From Streptomyces sp. NBC_00490 (GTDB lineage Bacteria > Actinomycetota > Actinomycetes > Streptomycetales > Streptomycetaceae): a stretch of DNA of 64,000 nucleotides. Positions 18,618 through 28,191 of the stretch are shown piece after piece; within the stretch, counting starts at the first letter, position 1; each line of letters begins with the position of its first letter. A model generated the notes under the pieces. It was not told the DNA's origin. It did not search any database and worked only from the letters and a program-made list of their open reading frames with translations. A program made the translations under genes and the position numbers. The stretch lies in NCBI RefSeq assembly GCF_036013645.1, contig NZ_CP107869.1, positions 7,130,001 through 7,194,000 of the forward strand, in the 5' to 3' direction.

Positions 18618-21071
18618 GTGTCGAGTACGGACGTGCGAAAAGAAGCAGAAGACTCGGGACCCAGCGGCTACGCGGCGGCCCGGCTGCGCCTCCTCACCGA
18701 GGGGGCGCAGTCCGGGCCGCCGCGCCGTTCGGCCCTCGCCGAACTGACGGACGACTGGCTGTCGGGGCTCTTCGACACCGGCGCCGAGGCGCTGCGCGGG
18801 GTCTCCCTGGTCGCGGTCGGCGGCTACGGCCGTGGCGAGCTGTCCCCGCGCAGCGACCTGGACCTGCTCCTGCTGCACGACGGCAGCGACTCCGGCGCCG
18901 TCGCGACCCTGGCCGACCGTCTCTGGTACCCGGTCTGGGACCTGGGCCTCGCCCTCGACCACTCCGTGCGGACGCCCGCCGAAGCCCGCAAGACGGCCGC
19001 GGAGGATCTGAAGGTCCAACTCGGTCTCCTGGACGCCCGTCACCTCGCCGGTGATCTGGGCCTGACGGCCGGACTGCGCACCGCCGTCCTCGCCGACTGG
19101 CGCAACCAGGCGCCCAAGCGCCTGCCCGAACTCCAGGAGCTGTGCGCCGAGCGCGCCGAGCGCCAGGGCGAGCTCCAGTACCTGCTGGAGCCGGACCTGA
19201 AGGAAGCCCGCGGTGGACTGCGGGATGCCACCGCCCTGCGCGCCGTCGCCGCCTCCTGGCTGGCCGACGCCCCGCGTGAGGGCCTCGACGACGCCCGGCG
19301 CCGGCTGCTCGACGTACGCGACGCCCTGCACCTCACCACCGGGCGCGCGACCGACCGGCTCGCGCTCCAGGAGCAGGACCAGGTCGCCGCCGAGCTCGGA
19401 CTGCTCGACGCGGACACGCTGCTGCGGCAGGTGTACGAGGCCGCGCGGGTCATCGCCTACGCCAGCGATGTCACCTGGCGCGAAGTGGGCCGCGTGCTGC
19501 GTTCGCGCGCCGTGCGGCCGCGGCTGCGCGCCATGCTGGGCGGCGGCAAGCCGGTGGCCGACAGGTCGCCGCTGGCGGAGGGCGTGGTCGAGCAGGACGG
19601 CGAGGTGGTGCTCGCCCGCGCCGCGCGTCCCGAACGCGACCCCGTGCTTCCGCTGCGCGCCGCCGCGGCCGCCGCACAGGCGGGCCTGCCGCTGTCGTTG
19701 CACGCCGTACGGCGTATGGCGGCCAATGTGCGGCCCCTGCCCACGCCCTGGCCCGCCGAGGCACGCGAACAGCTCGTGACCCTGCTCGGCTCCGGCTCCC
19801 CGACGATCGATGTCTGGGAGGCGCTGGAGGCGGAGGGGCTGATCACCCGACTGCTCCCCGACTGGGAGCGGGTGCGCTGCCGGCCGCAGCGCAACGCGGT
19901 GCACATCTGGACGGTCGACCGGCATCTCATCGAGACCGCGGTGCGGGCCTCCGAGTTCACCCGCCGCGTCCACCGCCCCGACCTGCTGCTCGTCGCCGCG
20001 CTGCTGCACGACATCGGCAAGGGGTGGCCCGGTGACCACTCCGTGGCCGGCGAGATCATCGCGCGTGACGTGGCGAGCCGGATCGGCTTCGACCGCGAGG
20101 ACGTGGCGGTGCTCGCCTCCCTCGTACGCCATCACCTGCTGCTCGTGGACACGGCCACCCGGCGTGACCTGGAGGACCCGGCGACGGTCCGTTCGGTCGC
20201 CGACGCGGTCGGCTCGCAGGGCACGCTCGAACTGCTGCACGCCCTGACGGAGGCCGACGCGCTGGCCACCGGACCGGCCGCCTGGTCGTCCTGGCGGGGC
20301 TCGCTCGTCGCCGACCTGGTCAAGCGGGTCGCGGCCGTGCTCGCCGGCGACGACCCGGACGAGCCCGAGGCCGCGGCGCCCACCGCCGAGCAAGAGCGGC
20401 TCGCCATCGAGGCGATCGCGACGGGCAGCCCGGTTCTGTCGCTGCGCGCGCAGACCGAGCCGCCGGCCGTCGCGGAGGGACAGCCGGCCGGTGACCCCGA
20501 GCCGCTCGGTGTGGAGCTGCTGATCGCCGTACCCGACCGGCCGGGCGTGCTGCCCGCGGTGGCCGGCGTGCTCGCCATGCACCGCCTGACCGTCCGCACG
20601 GCCGAGCTGCGCGCACTGGACCTGCCGGACGGTGTCGAGGGCTCGGTGCTGCTGCTGAACTGGCGGGTGGCGGCGGAGTACGGCTCCCTGCCGCAGGCGG
20701 CGCGACTGCGCGCGGACCTGGTGCGGGCGCTGGACGGTTCGCTGGACATCGCCGGGCGGCTGGCCGAGCGGGACGCCGCGTATCCCCGCAGGCGCGGTGT
20801 GGTGGCGCCCGCGGCACGGGTGACCGTCCATCCGACCGCGTCCCGGCTGGCCACGGTGTTCGAGGTGCGCGCGCAGGACGCGCCGGGGCTGCTGTTCCGG
20901 ATCGGGCGGGCGCTGGAGGACGCGGGAGTGCGGATGCGCAGCGCCCATGTGTCCACGCTGGGCGCCAACGCCGTCGACGCGTTCTACGTCACGGGGGCCG
21001 AGGGGGCGCCGCTGCCGGGGGAGGAGGCGTCGAGCGTGGCACGGAAGCTGGAGGAGACGCTGCGGGCGTGA
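18618..21071 (+). CDS. glnD: PII nucleotidyl-transferase GlnD
   Basis: 817 residues from GTG 18618, AGGAG 7 nt upstream. Domains in order: nucleotidyltransferase with GGYGRGELSPRSDLDLLLL (near 75), a GlnD-type helical region (LEPDLKEARGGLRDATALRA), the HD domain with LLVAALLHDIGKGWPGDHS (near 460) and two C-terminal ACT domains (ELLIAVPDRPGVLPAVAGVL; FEVRAQDAPGLLFRIGRAL). In enterobacteria it uridylylates PII; in S. coelicolor the modification is adenylylation of Tyr51 of GlnK. Third gene of the amtB operon. Confidence 0.95.
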   Translation: MSSTDVRKEAEDSGPSGYAAARLRLLTEGAQSGPPRRSALAELTDDWLSGLFDTGAEALRGVSLVAVGGYGRGELSPRSDLDLLLLHDGSDSGAVATLADRLWYPVWDLGLALDHSVRTPAEARKTAAEDLKVQLGLLDARHLAGDLGLTAGLRTAVLADWRNQAPKRLPELQELCAERAERQGELQYLLEPDLKEARGGLRDATALRAVAASWLADAPREGLDDARRRLLDVRDALHLTTGRATDRLALQEQDQVAAELGLLDADTLLRQVYEAARVIAYASDVTWREVGRVLRSRAVRPRLRAMLGGGKPVADRSPLAEGVVEQDGEVVLARAARPERDPVLPLRAAAAAAQAGLPLSLHAVRRMAANVRPLPTPWPAEAREQLVTLLGSGSPTIDVWEALEAEGLITRLLPDWERVRCRPQRNAVHIWTVDRHLIETAVRASEFTRRVHRPDLLLVAALLHDIGKGWPGDHSVAGEIIARDVASRIGFDREDVAVLASLVRHHLLLVDTATRRDLEDPATVRSVADAVGSQGTLELLHALTEADALATGPAAWSSWRGSLVADLVKRVAAVLAGDDPDEPEAAAPTAEQERLAIEAIATGSPVLSLRAQTEPPAVAEGQPAGDPEPLGVELLIAVPDRPGVLPAVAGVLAMHRLTVRTAELRALDLPDGVEGSVLLLNWRVAAEYGSLPQAARLRADLVRALDGSLDIAGRLAERDAAYPRRRGVVAPAARVTVHPTASRLATVFEVRAQDAPGLLFRIGRALEDAGVRMRSAHVSTLGANAVDAFYVTGAEGAPLPGEEASSVARKLEETLRA

Positions 21072-21329
21072 CCTTGCGGTCGTGTTGGCCGACAGCCGGG
21101 TGCGTTGCTGGCTGACGCGGGGGTGGCCGGACCGTCGGGTGTGTGCCCGGCTGACGCGGGGTGGTCCGGGGCGCCTCCGCGAGGCCGGCACGCGTGCGAT
21201 CCGCTCCCCGCCGACGCGGGGGTTTCCGTCTTCGTCCGCTCAACCCGGCGGGCGGGGACGAATTGCTTGCCGGGCCGGATACCCTGGAAGGCAGTCCAAA
21301 CGCCCCCGACTCCGAGGACCGACGCCGCC

Positions 21330-22883
21330 GTGTTCGATACCCTCTCCGACCGCCTCAGCGCGACTTTCAAGAATCTCCGCGGCAAGGGCAGGTTGTCCGA
21401 GGCGGACATCGACGCCACGGCCCGCGAGATCCGCATCGCCCTTCTCGAAGCGGACGTGGCCCTGCCCGTCGTCCGTACGTTCATCAAGAACGTCAAGGAG
21501 CGCGCGCTCGGCTCCGATGTCTCCAAGGCGCTGAACCCGGCGCAGCAGGTTCTGAAGATCGTCAACGACGAACTCGTCACGATCCTCGGCGGTGAGACCC
21601 GGCGACTGCGCTTCGCCAAGCAGCCGCCCACCGTGATCATGCTCGCGGGTCTGCAGGGTGCCGGTAAGACCACCCTCGCGGGCAAGCTCGGCCGCTGGCT
21701 GAAGGAGCAGGGCCACTCGCCGCTCCTCGTCGCCGCCGACCTCCAGCGTCCCAACGCCGTGAACCAGCTCAGCGTCGTCGCCGAGCGCGCGGGCGTGGCC
21801 GTCTACGCGCCGGAGCCCGGCAACGGCGTGGGCGACCCGGTCAAGGTCGCCAAGGACTCCATCGAGTTCGCGAAGTCCAAGGTCCACGACATCGTGATCG
21901 TGGACACCGCCGGCCGCCTCGGCATCGACCAGGAGCTGATGCAGCAGGCGGCGGACATCAGGGACGCCGTCTCGCCCGACGAGATCCTCTTCGTCGTCGA
22001 CGCGATGATCGGTCAGGACGCGGTCAACACCGCCGAGTCCTTCCGCGACGGCGTCGGCTTCGACGGCGTGGTGCTCTCCAAGCTCGACGGTGACGCCCGC
22101 GGTGGTGCGGCCCTGTCGATCCGGCAGATCACCGGCAAGCCGATCATGTTCGCGTCGAACGGCGAGAAGCTCGAGGACTTCGACGCCTTCCACCCTGACC
22201 GGATGGCCTCCCGCATCCTCGACATGGGTGACCTGCTCACCCTGATCGAGCAGGCGGAGAAGACGTTCAGTCAGGAAGAGGCCGAGAAGATGGCCTCCAA
22301 GCTGGCGTCCAAGAAGGGCCAGGACTTCACCCTGGACGACTTCCTGGCCCAGATGGAACAGGTCAGGAAGATGGGCAGCATCTCCAAGCTGCTCGGCATG
22401 CTTCCCGGCATGGGCCAGATCAAGGACCAGATCAACAACCTGGACGAGCGCGACGTCGACCGCACGGCCGCCATCATCAAGTCGATGACCCCGGCCGAGC
22501 GCCAGGACGCGACGATCATCAACGGCTCCCGCCGCGCCCGTATCGCCAAGGGCTCCGGCGTCGAGGTCAGCGCGGTCAAGAACCTGGTCGAGCGGTTCTT
22601 CGAGGCCCGCAAGATGATGTCCCGCATGGCCCAGGGCGGCGGCATGCCGGGGATGCCCGGGATGCCGGGCATGGGTGGCGGTCCCGGCCGCGCCAAGAAG
22701 CAGCCGAAGCAGGCCAAGGGCAAGCAGCGCTCCGGCAACCCGATGAAGCGCAAGCAGCAGGAGGCCGAGGAGGCCGCGCGCCGGGCCGCGGCCGCCCAGG
22801 GCGGCAACGCCTTCGGTGTGCCGGGCCAGCAGGCCCCGCAGGACTTCGAGCTGCCGGACGAGTTCAAGAAGTTCATGGGCTGA
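21330..22883 (+). CDS. ffh: Signal recognition particle protein Ffh
   Basis: 517 residues from GTG 21330 (VFDTLSDRLSATFKNLRGKG). SRP GTPase that binds 4.5S RNA and signal sequences and docks with FtsY. N domain to ~95, G domain with LAGLQGAGKTTLAGKLG, DTAGR, SKLDGDARGGA, and an M domain from about 300 with the RNA-binding GSRRARIAKGSGVEV and Met/Gly-rich GGGMPGMPGMPGMGGG. The flexible tail is Lys/Gln-rich. 258 nt separate it from glnD without an evident promoter; strong terminator at 22901-22939. Confidence 0.97.
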   Translation: MFDTLSDRLSATFKNLRGKGRLSEADIDATAREIRIALLEADVALPVVRTFIKNVKERALGSDVSKALNPAQQVLKIVNDELVTILGGETRRLRFAKQPPTVIMLAGLQGAGKTTLAGKLGRWLKEQGHSPLLVAADLQRPNAVNQLSVVAERAGVAVYAPEPGNGVGDPVKVAKDSIEFAKSKVHDIVIVDTAGRLGIDQELMQQAADIRDAVSPDEILFVVDAMIGQDAVNTAESFRDGVGFDGVVLSKLDGDARGGAALSIRQITGKPIMFASNGEKLEDFDAFHPDRMASRILDMGDLLTLIEQAEKTFSQEEAEKMASKLASKKGQDFTLDDFLAQMEQVRKMGSISKLLGMLPGMGQIKDQINNLDERDVDRTAAIIKSMTPAERQDATIINGSRRARIAKGSGVEVSAVKNLVERFFEARKMMSRMAQGGGMPGMPGMPGMGGGPGRAKKQPKQAKGKQRSGNPMKRKQQEAEEAARRAAAAQGGNAFGVPGQQAPQDFELPDEFKKFMG

Positions 22884-22900
22884 CGGTTCGTTCTGTACGT

Positions 22901-22939
22901 CGCTGGGGGCGCCCTCCGTTGTGGAGGGCGCCCCCAGCG
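22901..22939 (+). terminator. ffh terminator
   Basis: A 17-bp perfect stem (22901-22917 with 22923-22939) around a GTTGT loop, 17 nt after the ffh stop. It may also serve the convergent methyltransferase gene. Confidence 0.85.
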
Positions 22940-23029
22940 TCGTAGGCGCACATGCCCGTGTTCCTGGTCGCCGACCTCGGAACGTTGAGACCGGCCGACG
23001 GCCCGCGACGCGGCACCGCCGGCGAAGCG

Positions 23030-23887
23030 CTACAGCACGCGCGCGATCAGGTACCGGAACACGTTCGGCATCCACACCGTCCCGTCCCGGCGCTGGTACG
23101 GGTGGAGGGCCTCCACGACCTCCTTGTCGACCTGGGCCTGGTCCGTCGCGGAGATCGCCGCGTCGAACAGGCCCGTGGAGAGCAGGCCCCGCAACGCGCT
23201 GTCCACGTCGGCGTAGCCGAAGGGGCAGGCGACCCGGCCGGAACCGTCCGGCTTGAGGCCCGCCCGCTGGGCCACCTCCTCCAGGTCGTCGCGGAGGGCG
23301 GGGCGCCAACTGCCCGCGCTGCGCAGCGGATCCGCCAGCTTGGTGGCCACCCGCAGCACGGACGACGTGGTGCACCGTTCCGGTGGACCCCAGCCGGCGA
23401 GCACCACGGGTGCCCCCCGCTCGACGAGCGGCGTCGCCGCGGCGAGCAGCCCGGCGAGCCCCTCCGAGTCGCCCGCGAGACACCCGATGGGCTCGAAGGC
23501 GGTCATCAGGGTGTACGCGGGCGTCTCCGCGTCGGCCGCGTCCCGAGGGTGACCGTCCACGATCCGGGTCCGCGCACGCGTGCGTGTGCCCCACTCCTCC
23601 GGCAGCAGCCGCTCCCGGGCCAGCGCCAGTCGTTCCGGGGCCGAGGAGTCGACCCCGGTGACCGCGGCCCCTCTCGACGCCGCCATCAGCAGGGCGAGTC
23701 CGCTGCCGCAACCGAGGCCCAGCACCCGGGTGCCGGTGCCCACTTCGAGTCGCTCGTAGACGGCCTCGTAGAGCGGAACCAGCATCCGCTCCTGGATCTC
23801 GGACCAGTCACGCGCGCGTGCACACCGGTCCACACGGGGCTCCTGCCCCGTATGAGTCAGGTGCTGCCGCACGAGCGTAGGTGTCAT
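23030..23887 (-). CDS. SAM-dependent methyltransferase-like protein
   Basis: 285 residues from ATG 23887 on the minus strand (MTPTLVRQHLTHTGQEP); a start at 23986 is possible but less likely. A class I Rossmann methyltransferase fold is supported by motif I VLGLGCGSGLALLMAASRG (about 60-78) followed by the acidic residue in VTGVDSSAPERLALAR, and motif-like segments TAFEPIGCLAGD and PVVLAGWGPPERC. The C-terminal half resembles small-molecule methyltransferases. Substrate unknown. Isolated gene convergent with ffh. Confidence 0.8.
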   Translation of the reverse strand: MTPTLVRQHLTHTGQEPRVDRCARARDWSEIQERMLVPLYEAVYERLEVGTGTRVLGLGCGSGLALLMAASRGAAVTGVDSSAPERLALARERLLPEEWGTRTRARTRIVDGHPRDAADAETPAYTLMTAFEPIGCLAGDSEGLAGLLAAATPLVERGAPVVLAGWGPPERCTTSSVLRVATKLADPLRSAGSWRPALRDDLEEVAQRAGLKPDGSGRVACPFGYADVDSALRGLLSTGLFDAAISATDQAQVDKEVVEALHPYQRRDGTVWMPNVFRYLIARVL

Positions 23888-24674
23888 CGAAAGCGCCCCA
23901 ATCCGCCGAGAGTTGCTGCTGTGCCCGATTCCATGGCCCCCGTGACGTGCGCTCGCACTCCCCCCGTATGCCAGATAACTCCGCACTCGAGCGCGCGTCC
24001 AGGGTCTGTGGGGCCCGGCTTGAGGGTTCCCTGGACACCTGACGAGAATTCACATCCCGGCAACCTGGAGCCGTACCATGGTCATCCGACTGAACGGGTA
24101 CGGGCTGGGGGAGCGGACGCGGGCGGAGACGGCCGCTGCTGATCAACCAGTGGGCGGACGTGGTCCGTTGGGAGCAGTTCCAGGCCGTCGCTCCGGCGAT
24201 CAAGGGCGACGAGACGGTTCTGGCCAAGGTCCGCGGGTGCGACGGTCGGAGCCTGTCGGCACGGATCGGGATCGAGCCCGTGACCTGGCGAGCGGTACGG
24301 CGAAGGCGGCCGGTTGCGCGGTGATCGTACGGTGTCTGGTCGTCGCGGGCGGGTCGGTTGGCGACGGAGACAAGGCGCCCGGTAACGTCACCGTCGTCGC
24401 CCGCGCTGATTGAGGTAGCGGCCTTCCGGCGCGAGAGCGACCGAAACGCCTCTTGCGCATCCGCGGACCACAGTCGCCCCGGGGCGCGGACACCGTCTAC
24501 GTGGCGGGGCGTATATCGGCCTACGTACCGGCTTAGTACGAGCTGTGAGGCTTCTCCGCAGATCAGCGCACCCGCCCTCGTCCGGACGCATCAGCGGCAA
24601 CTGACGGGTACGTGCAAATTATTTGGGATGCCCCGGAATCGGAACACTGGGGCACCCCGGCTCGTTGTCATTAC
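23888..24674. other. 787-nt region upstream of the SprT-like gene
   Basis: Apart from the frameshifted gene remnant 24078-24324 no coding sequence is convincing. TTGAGG (from about 24021) with GAGAAT 18 nt later may be a promoter for that remnant. Near 24515-24545 there is a locally A+T-richer stretch with an imperfect repeat CGTAC...GTACG that could hold the promoter of the downstream gene. No tRNA or known RNA family recognised. Confidence 0.4.
24078..24324 (+). pseudogene. Small frameshifted reading frame, unknown family
   Basis: An ATG at 24078 with a well-spaced GGAG opens a frame reading MVIRLNGYGLGERTRAETA. Around 24130 coding character moves to the +1 frame, which reads LLINQWADVVRWEQFQAVAP and on through KGDETVLAKVRGCDGRS and IEPVTWRAVRRRR to TGA 24322-24324. 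That second part has normal Streptomyces third-position G/C bias and protein-like composition but no start codon of its own. Joined by a one-base shift the product would be about 80 residues. Either a decayed gene or a sequencing error. Confidence 0.4.
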
Positions 24675-25271
24675 GTGAGCACGACACAGACACCACCTGT
24701 TCTCGCCGCCGAGCTGGCGCAGGCGTGGGCCGACATTCAGCGGTACCACCCCGAGCTGCCCGATCTCGCCGCGCCAGAGTCCCTGATCGGAGAGTCGTCG
24801 TCCGCGTGCGGACACGAGCTCTCCTTCGAGCGACTGCTCCACGAGGCAGTCCATGGGATCGCCGCCTCCCGCGGCGTCCGCGACACCTCCCGCGCCGGCC
24901 GCTACCACAACCGCAGATTCCTCGCGATCGCCGAGGAGCTGGGCCTGGACCACCCCGAGGAACCGCATCCCAGCAGTGGCTTCTCCCTGGTCACGCTCAA
25001 CCCCGAGGCCAAGCGCCGCTACCGCCCGACCATCGAGCGGCTCCAGCGCGCCCTGAAGGCCCACACGGCGGCCACCTCCGCCGACACGGCCCGTTCCTTC
25101 CGCGGCCCGGCCGCCCGGCACGGCTCGTCCGGCGGTGGCGTACGCGTCAAGGCGGTCTGCGACTGCGGTCGCAATGTGCGCGTCGTCCCGTCGGTCCTGG
25201 CGCAGGCGCCGATCGTCTGCGGAGGGTGCGGCAAGCCGTTCCGCATTCCCGAGGTACTCGGGGCCGCGTAA
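24675..25271 (+). CDS. SprT-like zinc metalloprotein with C-terminal zinc ribbon
   Basis: 198 residues from GTG 24675 (VSTTQTPPVLAAELAQAW); an in-frame GTG at 24612 is possible. The central motif LHEAVHGIAASRGVRD contains HExxH (near residue 58), followed by TSRAGRYHNRRFLAIAEELG, as in SprT/Spartan-like proteases where a third His completes the zinc site. The C-terminus has CDCGRNVRVVPS and CGGCGKPF, a four-cysteine ribbon. This domain pair suggests a metalloprotease or nucleic-acid-binding protein; function in Streptomyces is not known to me. No Shine-Dalgarno before GTG. Confidence 0.75.
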   Translation: MSTTQTPPVLAAELAQAWADIQRYHPELPDLAAPESLIGESSSACGHELSFERLLHEAVHGIAASRGVRDTSRAGRYHNRRFLAIAEELGLDHPEEPHPSSGFSLVTLNPEAKRRYRPTIERLQRALKAHTAATSADTARSFRGPAARHGSSGGGVRVKAVCDCGRNVRVVPSVLAQAPIVCGGCGKPFRIPEVLGAA

Positions 25272-25314
25272 CCGCGGCCGGTGGAGTACCGGCATCTCGT
25301 GGGTGCCGGCACGA

Positions 25315-25354
25315 CGCCTGGGGGCACCCTGCGCTGCCGGGTGCCCCTCAGGCG
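25315..25354 (+). terminator. Terminator after the SprT-like gene
   Basis: GGGGCACCC (25321-25329) pairs with GGGTGCCCC (25339-25347); outer CGCCTG pairs with CAGGCG after a one-base bulge. Lies 44 nt after the stop codon and before the rpsP leader. Confidence 0.75.
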
Positions 25355-25538
25355 TGCCCCGCCGCGGGCTCCGTCCGACGCGACCCGCCGGGTATGGCAC
25401 AATGGCTAGCTGTACTCGACAGCCGCACAGGAACCCTCTCGCCTCCGGCTGACGCGTCCATCGGGCACTCGGGTACCGCAACCCCACGCGGCAATCTCGC
25501 CGTGCCCAACCACGTCAAATCCAGGAGAACCCACTCCC

Positions 25539-25958
25539 GTGGCAGTCAAGATCAAGCTGAAGCGTCTGGGCAAGATCCGTTCGCCTCACTACCGCATCGT
25601 CATCGCCGACTCCCGCACCCGTCGTGACGGCCGTGCGATCGAGGAGATCGGCCTGTACCACCCGGTGCAGAACCCCTCGCGCATCGAGGTCGACTCGGAG
25701 CGCGCGCAGTACTGGCTGGGTGTCGGCGCGCAGCCGACCGAGCCCGTCCTCGCCATCCTGAAGCTGACCGGCGACTGGCAGAAGTTCAAGGGCCTGCCCG
25801 CCCCGGCTCCGCTGCTCGTGGCCGAGCCGAAGGCCACGCGCCCGGTGTTCGACGCTCTCGGTGGCGACGACGAGGGCAAGGGTGAGGCCATCACCCAGAA
25901 GAAGAAGGCTGAGAAGAAGGACGAGGCTGCCGCCGAGTCCGAGTCGACCGAGGCCTGA
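25539..25958 (+). CDS. rpsP: 30S ribosomal protein S16 (bS16)
   Basis: 139 residues from GTG 25539, AGGAGA upstream. Small-subunit assembly protein. The core (1-~85) is the S16 domain: [39 protein letters not shown] and [15 protein letters not shown]-terminal extension (about 90-139) is rich in Lys, Glu and Ala ([16 protein letters not shown]), as in other actinobacteria but absent from E. coli S16. First gene of a ribosome-assembly operon (rpsP-KH-rimM-trmD). Confidence 0.97.
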   Translation: MAVKIKLKRLGKIRSPHYRIVIADSRTRRDGRAIEEIGLYHPVQNPSRIEVDSERAQYWLGVGAQPTEPVLAILKLTGDWQKFKGLPAPAPLLVAEPKATRPVFDALGGDDEGKGEAITQKKKAEKKDEAAAESESTEA

Positions 25959-25960
25959 GC

Positions 25961-26200
25961 ATGCTCGAGGAGGCTCTCGAGCACCTCGTGAAGGGCATCG
26001 TCGACAACCCTGACGATGTGCAGGTCGCCTCACGCGACCTGCGTCGTGGGCGAGTGCTGGAGGTCCGGGTCCACCCCGACGACCTCGGCAAGGTGATCGG
26101 TCGCAACGGCCGCACCGCACGCGCTCTGCGTACCGTCGTGGGCGCCATCGGCGGCCGTGGTGTCCGCGTCGACCTTGTCGACGTCGACCACGTCCGCTGA
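25961..26200 (+). CDS. khpA: KH-domain RNA-binding protein (KhpA)
   Basis: 79 residues, only 2 nt after rpsP. A single type II KH domain with the RNA-binding GxxG loop in KVIGRNGRTARALRTVVGA (near residue 44). KhpA-type proteins bind RNA, often with KhpB, and affect cell-envelope growth in Gram-positives. The rpsP-khpA-rimM order is conserved. No other domain. Confidence 0.93.
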   Translation: MLEEALEHLVKGIVDNPDDVQVASRDLRRGRVLEVRVHPDDLGKVIGRNGRTARALRTVVGAIGGRGVRVDLVDVDHVR

Positions 26201-26220
26201 CGCCAAACGCAGCACCGGCT

Positions 26221-26256
26221 CGGGCCGGGGAGGGCCACTGGGCCGTCCCCGGCCCG
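26221..26256 (+). other. Intra-operon hairpin between khpA and rimM
   Basis: CGGGCCGGGGA (26221-26231) pairs perfectly with TCCCCGGCCCG (26246-26256). It may attenuate or stabilise the operon mRNA. Confidence 0.6.
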
Positions 26257-26284
26257 TAGTCGTACCTACAGGAGAACAAGCACA

Positions 26285-26830
26285 GTGCAGCTGGTAGTCG
26301 CTCGCATCGGCCGTGCCCACGGCATCAAGGGCGAGGTCACCGTGGAGGTCCGCACCGACGAGCCGGAGCTCAGGCTCGGGCCCGGCGCCGTACTGCTCAC
26401 GGACCCCGCCTCCACCGGCCCCCTCACCATCGAGACCGGCCGCGTCCACAGCGGACGCCTCCTTCTGCGCTTCGAGGGCGTGAAGGACCGCTCCGGCGCG
26501 GAGGCCCTCCGCAACACCCTCCTGATCGCCGAGGTGGACCCGGAGGAGCTGCCCGAGGAGGAGGACGAGTACTACGACCACCAGCTGATGGACCTGGACG
26601 TGGTCACCAAGGACGGGCTGGAGGTCGGCCGGATCACCGAGATCTCGCACCTGCCCTCCCAGGACCTGTTCATCGTCGAGCGGCCCGACGGCAGTGAGGT
26701 GATGATCCCCTTCGTGGAGTCGATCGTCACCGAGATCGACCTCGAGGAGCAGCGGGCGGTGATCGACCCGCCGCCCGGGCTGATCGACGACCAGGCCGAG
26801 ATCGCGTCGTCCAAGGAAGACAGCGCATGA
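26285..26830 (+). CDS. rimM: Ribosome maturation factor RimM
   Basis: 181 residues from GTG 26285. Assists 30S head assembly around S19. N-terminal RimM barrel begins [20 protein letters not shown]; a PRC-barrel C-terminal domain carries [20 protein letters not shown] and [17 protein letters not shown], all characteristic. Overlaps trmD by 4 nt (ATGA), giving translational coupling. Confidence 0.96.
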   Translation: MQLVVARIGRAHGIKGEVTVEVRTDEPELRLGPGAVLLTDPASTGPLTIETGRVHSGRLLLRFEGVKDRSGAEALRNTLLIAEVDPEELPEEEDEYYDHQLMDLDVVTKDGLEVGRITEISHLPSQDLFIVERPDGSEVMIPFVESIVTEIDLEEQRAVIDPPPGLIDDQAEIASSKEDSA

Positions 26831-27660
26831 GGCTCGACGTCGTCACGATCTTCCCCGAGTACCTCGAACCGCTGAACGTCTCCCTCGTCGGCAAGGCACG
26901 CGCGCGTGGACAGCTGAACGTCCACGTCCACGACCTGCGCGACTGGACGTACGACCGCCACAACACCGTCGACGACACCCCCTACGGCGGCGGCCCCGGC
27001 ATGGTCATGAAGACCGACCCGTGGGGAGACGCGCTGGACTCCGTGCTGGCCGACGGCTATGACACGGGCTCCCACGCGCCCGCGCTCATCGTCCCCACGC
27101 CCAGCGGCCGTCCCTTCACCCAGGAACTCGCCGTGGAGCTCTCCGAGCGGCCCTGGCTGGTCTTCACGCCCGCCCGCTACGAGGGCATCGACCGCCGCGT
27201 CATCGACGAGTACGCCACCCGGATGCCCGTCTACGAGGTCTCCATCGGCGACTACGTCCTCGCCGGCGGCGAGGCGGCCGTCCTCGTCGTCACGGAGGCC
27301 GTGGCCCGGCTGCTGCCCGGTGTCCTGGGCAACGCCGAGTCCCACCGGGACGACTCCTTCGCGCCCGGGGCCATGGCGAACCTCCTGGAGGGCCCCGTCT
27401 ACACCAAGCCGCCCCGCTGGCGCGGCCGGGAGATCCCGGAGACGCTGCTCAGCGGCCACCACGGCAAGATCGCCCGCTGGCGGCGCGACGAGGCGCTCAA
27501 GCGCACCTCGGCCAACCGGCCCGACCTCATCGAGCGCTGTGAGCCCAAGGCCTTCGACAAGAAGGACCGCGAGATGCTCTCCATCCTGGGCTGGGCGCCC
27601 GATCCGGCAGGGGAGCCGTACGGCCGATTTTGGCGTCGGGTCGACGACGTGGAACAATAG
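26827..27660 (+). CDS. trmD: tRNA (guanine-N1)-methyltransferase TrmD
   Basis: 277 residues. Methylates G37 at N1 in tRNAs reading CNN codons, preventing frameshifts. Starts [16 protein letters not shown]. The trefoil-knot SAM-binding segments are visible: [49 protein letters not shown] and the C-terminal [10 protein letters not shown]. Length is slightly above the common ~250. Starts inside the last codons of rimM. Confidence 0.97.
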   Translation: MRLDVVTIFPEYLEPLNVSLVGKARARGQLNVHVHDLRDWTYDRHNTVDDTPYGGGPGMVMKTDPWGDALDSVLADGYDTGSHAPALIVPTPSGRPFTQELAVELSERPWLVFTPARYEGIDRRVIDEYATRMPVYEVSIGDYVLAGGEAAVLVVTEAVARLLPGVLGNAESHRDDSFAPGAMANLLEGPVYTKPPRWRGREIPETLLSGHHGKIARWRRDEALKRTSANRPDLIERCEPKAFDKKDREMLSILGWAPDPAGEPYGRFWRRVDDVEQ

Positions 27661-27793
27661 GTCGCTGTTGTGCGTCGTCCGGCGTGCGCCCCTGCCACAG
27701 GGGGACACGACGCCCGCCCCGGCACGGACAGCATCCTCCGATACACCTAGCTACCGCCTATGACCTGTGGCATGGGTGAAGAAAGCAGACGAA

Positions 27794-28144
27794 ATGTCTC
27801 ACCTGCTCGACTCCGTCGACAGCGCGTCGCTGCGCACCGACATCCCGGCCTTCCGCCCGGGTGACACCGTCAACGTCCACGTCCGCGTCATCGAGGGCAA
27901 CCGCTCCCGTGTGCAGCAGTTCAAGGGCGTCGTCATCCGTCGCCAGGGCGCCGGTGTCCGCGAGACCTTCACGGTCCGCAAGGTCTCGTTCTCCGTCGGC
28001 GTGGAGCGCACCTTCCCGGTGCACACCCCGATCGTCGAGAAGATCGAGCTCGTGACCCGCGGTGACGTGCGTCGCGCCAAGCTGTACTACCTCCGTGAGC
28101 TGCGCGGCAAGGCCGCGAAGATCAAGGAGAAGCGCGACAACTGA
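27794..28144 (+). CDS. rplS: 50S ribosomal protein L19 (bL19)
   Basis: 116 residues from ATG 27794 ([20 protein letters not shown]). Large-subunit protein at the 30S interface. Family pieces: [40 protein letters not shown] and [20 protein letters not shown]. An upstream ATG at 27767 would add nine residues, but homology starts here. Separated from trmD by 133 nt, so it may have its own promoter. Hairpin 28168-28190 follows. Confidence 0.97.
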   Translation: MSHLLDSVDSASLRTDIPAFRPGDTVNVHVRVIEGNRSRVQQFKGVVIRRQGAGVRETFTVRKVSFSVGVERTFPVHTPIVEKIELVTRGDVRRAKLYYLRELRGKAAKIKEKRDN

Positions 28145-28167
28145 TCTCGCCTTCCGGGGTCCACAGA

Positions 28168-28190
28168 GGGGCCGGATAGCATCTGGCCCC
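28168..28190 (+). terminator. rplS terminator hairpin abutting the sipW start
   Basis: GGGGCC (28168-28173) with GGCCCC (28185-28190), four further pairs including one G-U, and an AGC loop: a 10-bp stem ending 1 nt before the sipW ATG. The same bases contain TAGCAT (28177-28182), a TANNNT -10 candidate for sipW. Confidence 0.65.
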
Positions 28191-28191
28191 G

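Noticed and set aside
22640..22685. Short tandem repeat of GGGATGCC type in ffh
   Set aside because: It encodes the Met/Gly-rich finger of the Ffh M domain and is expected.
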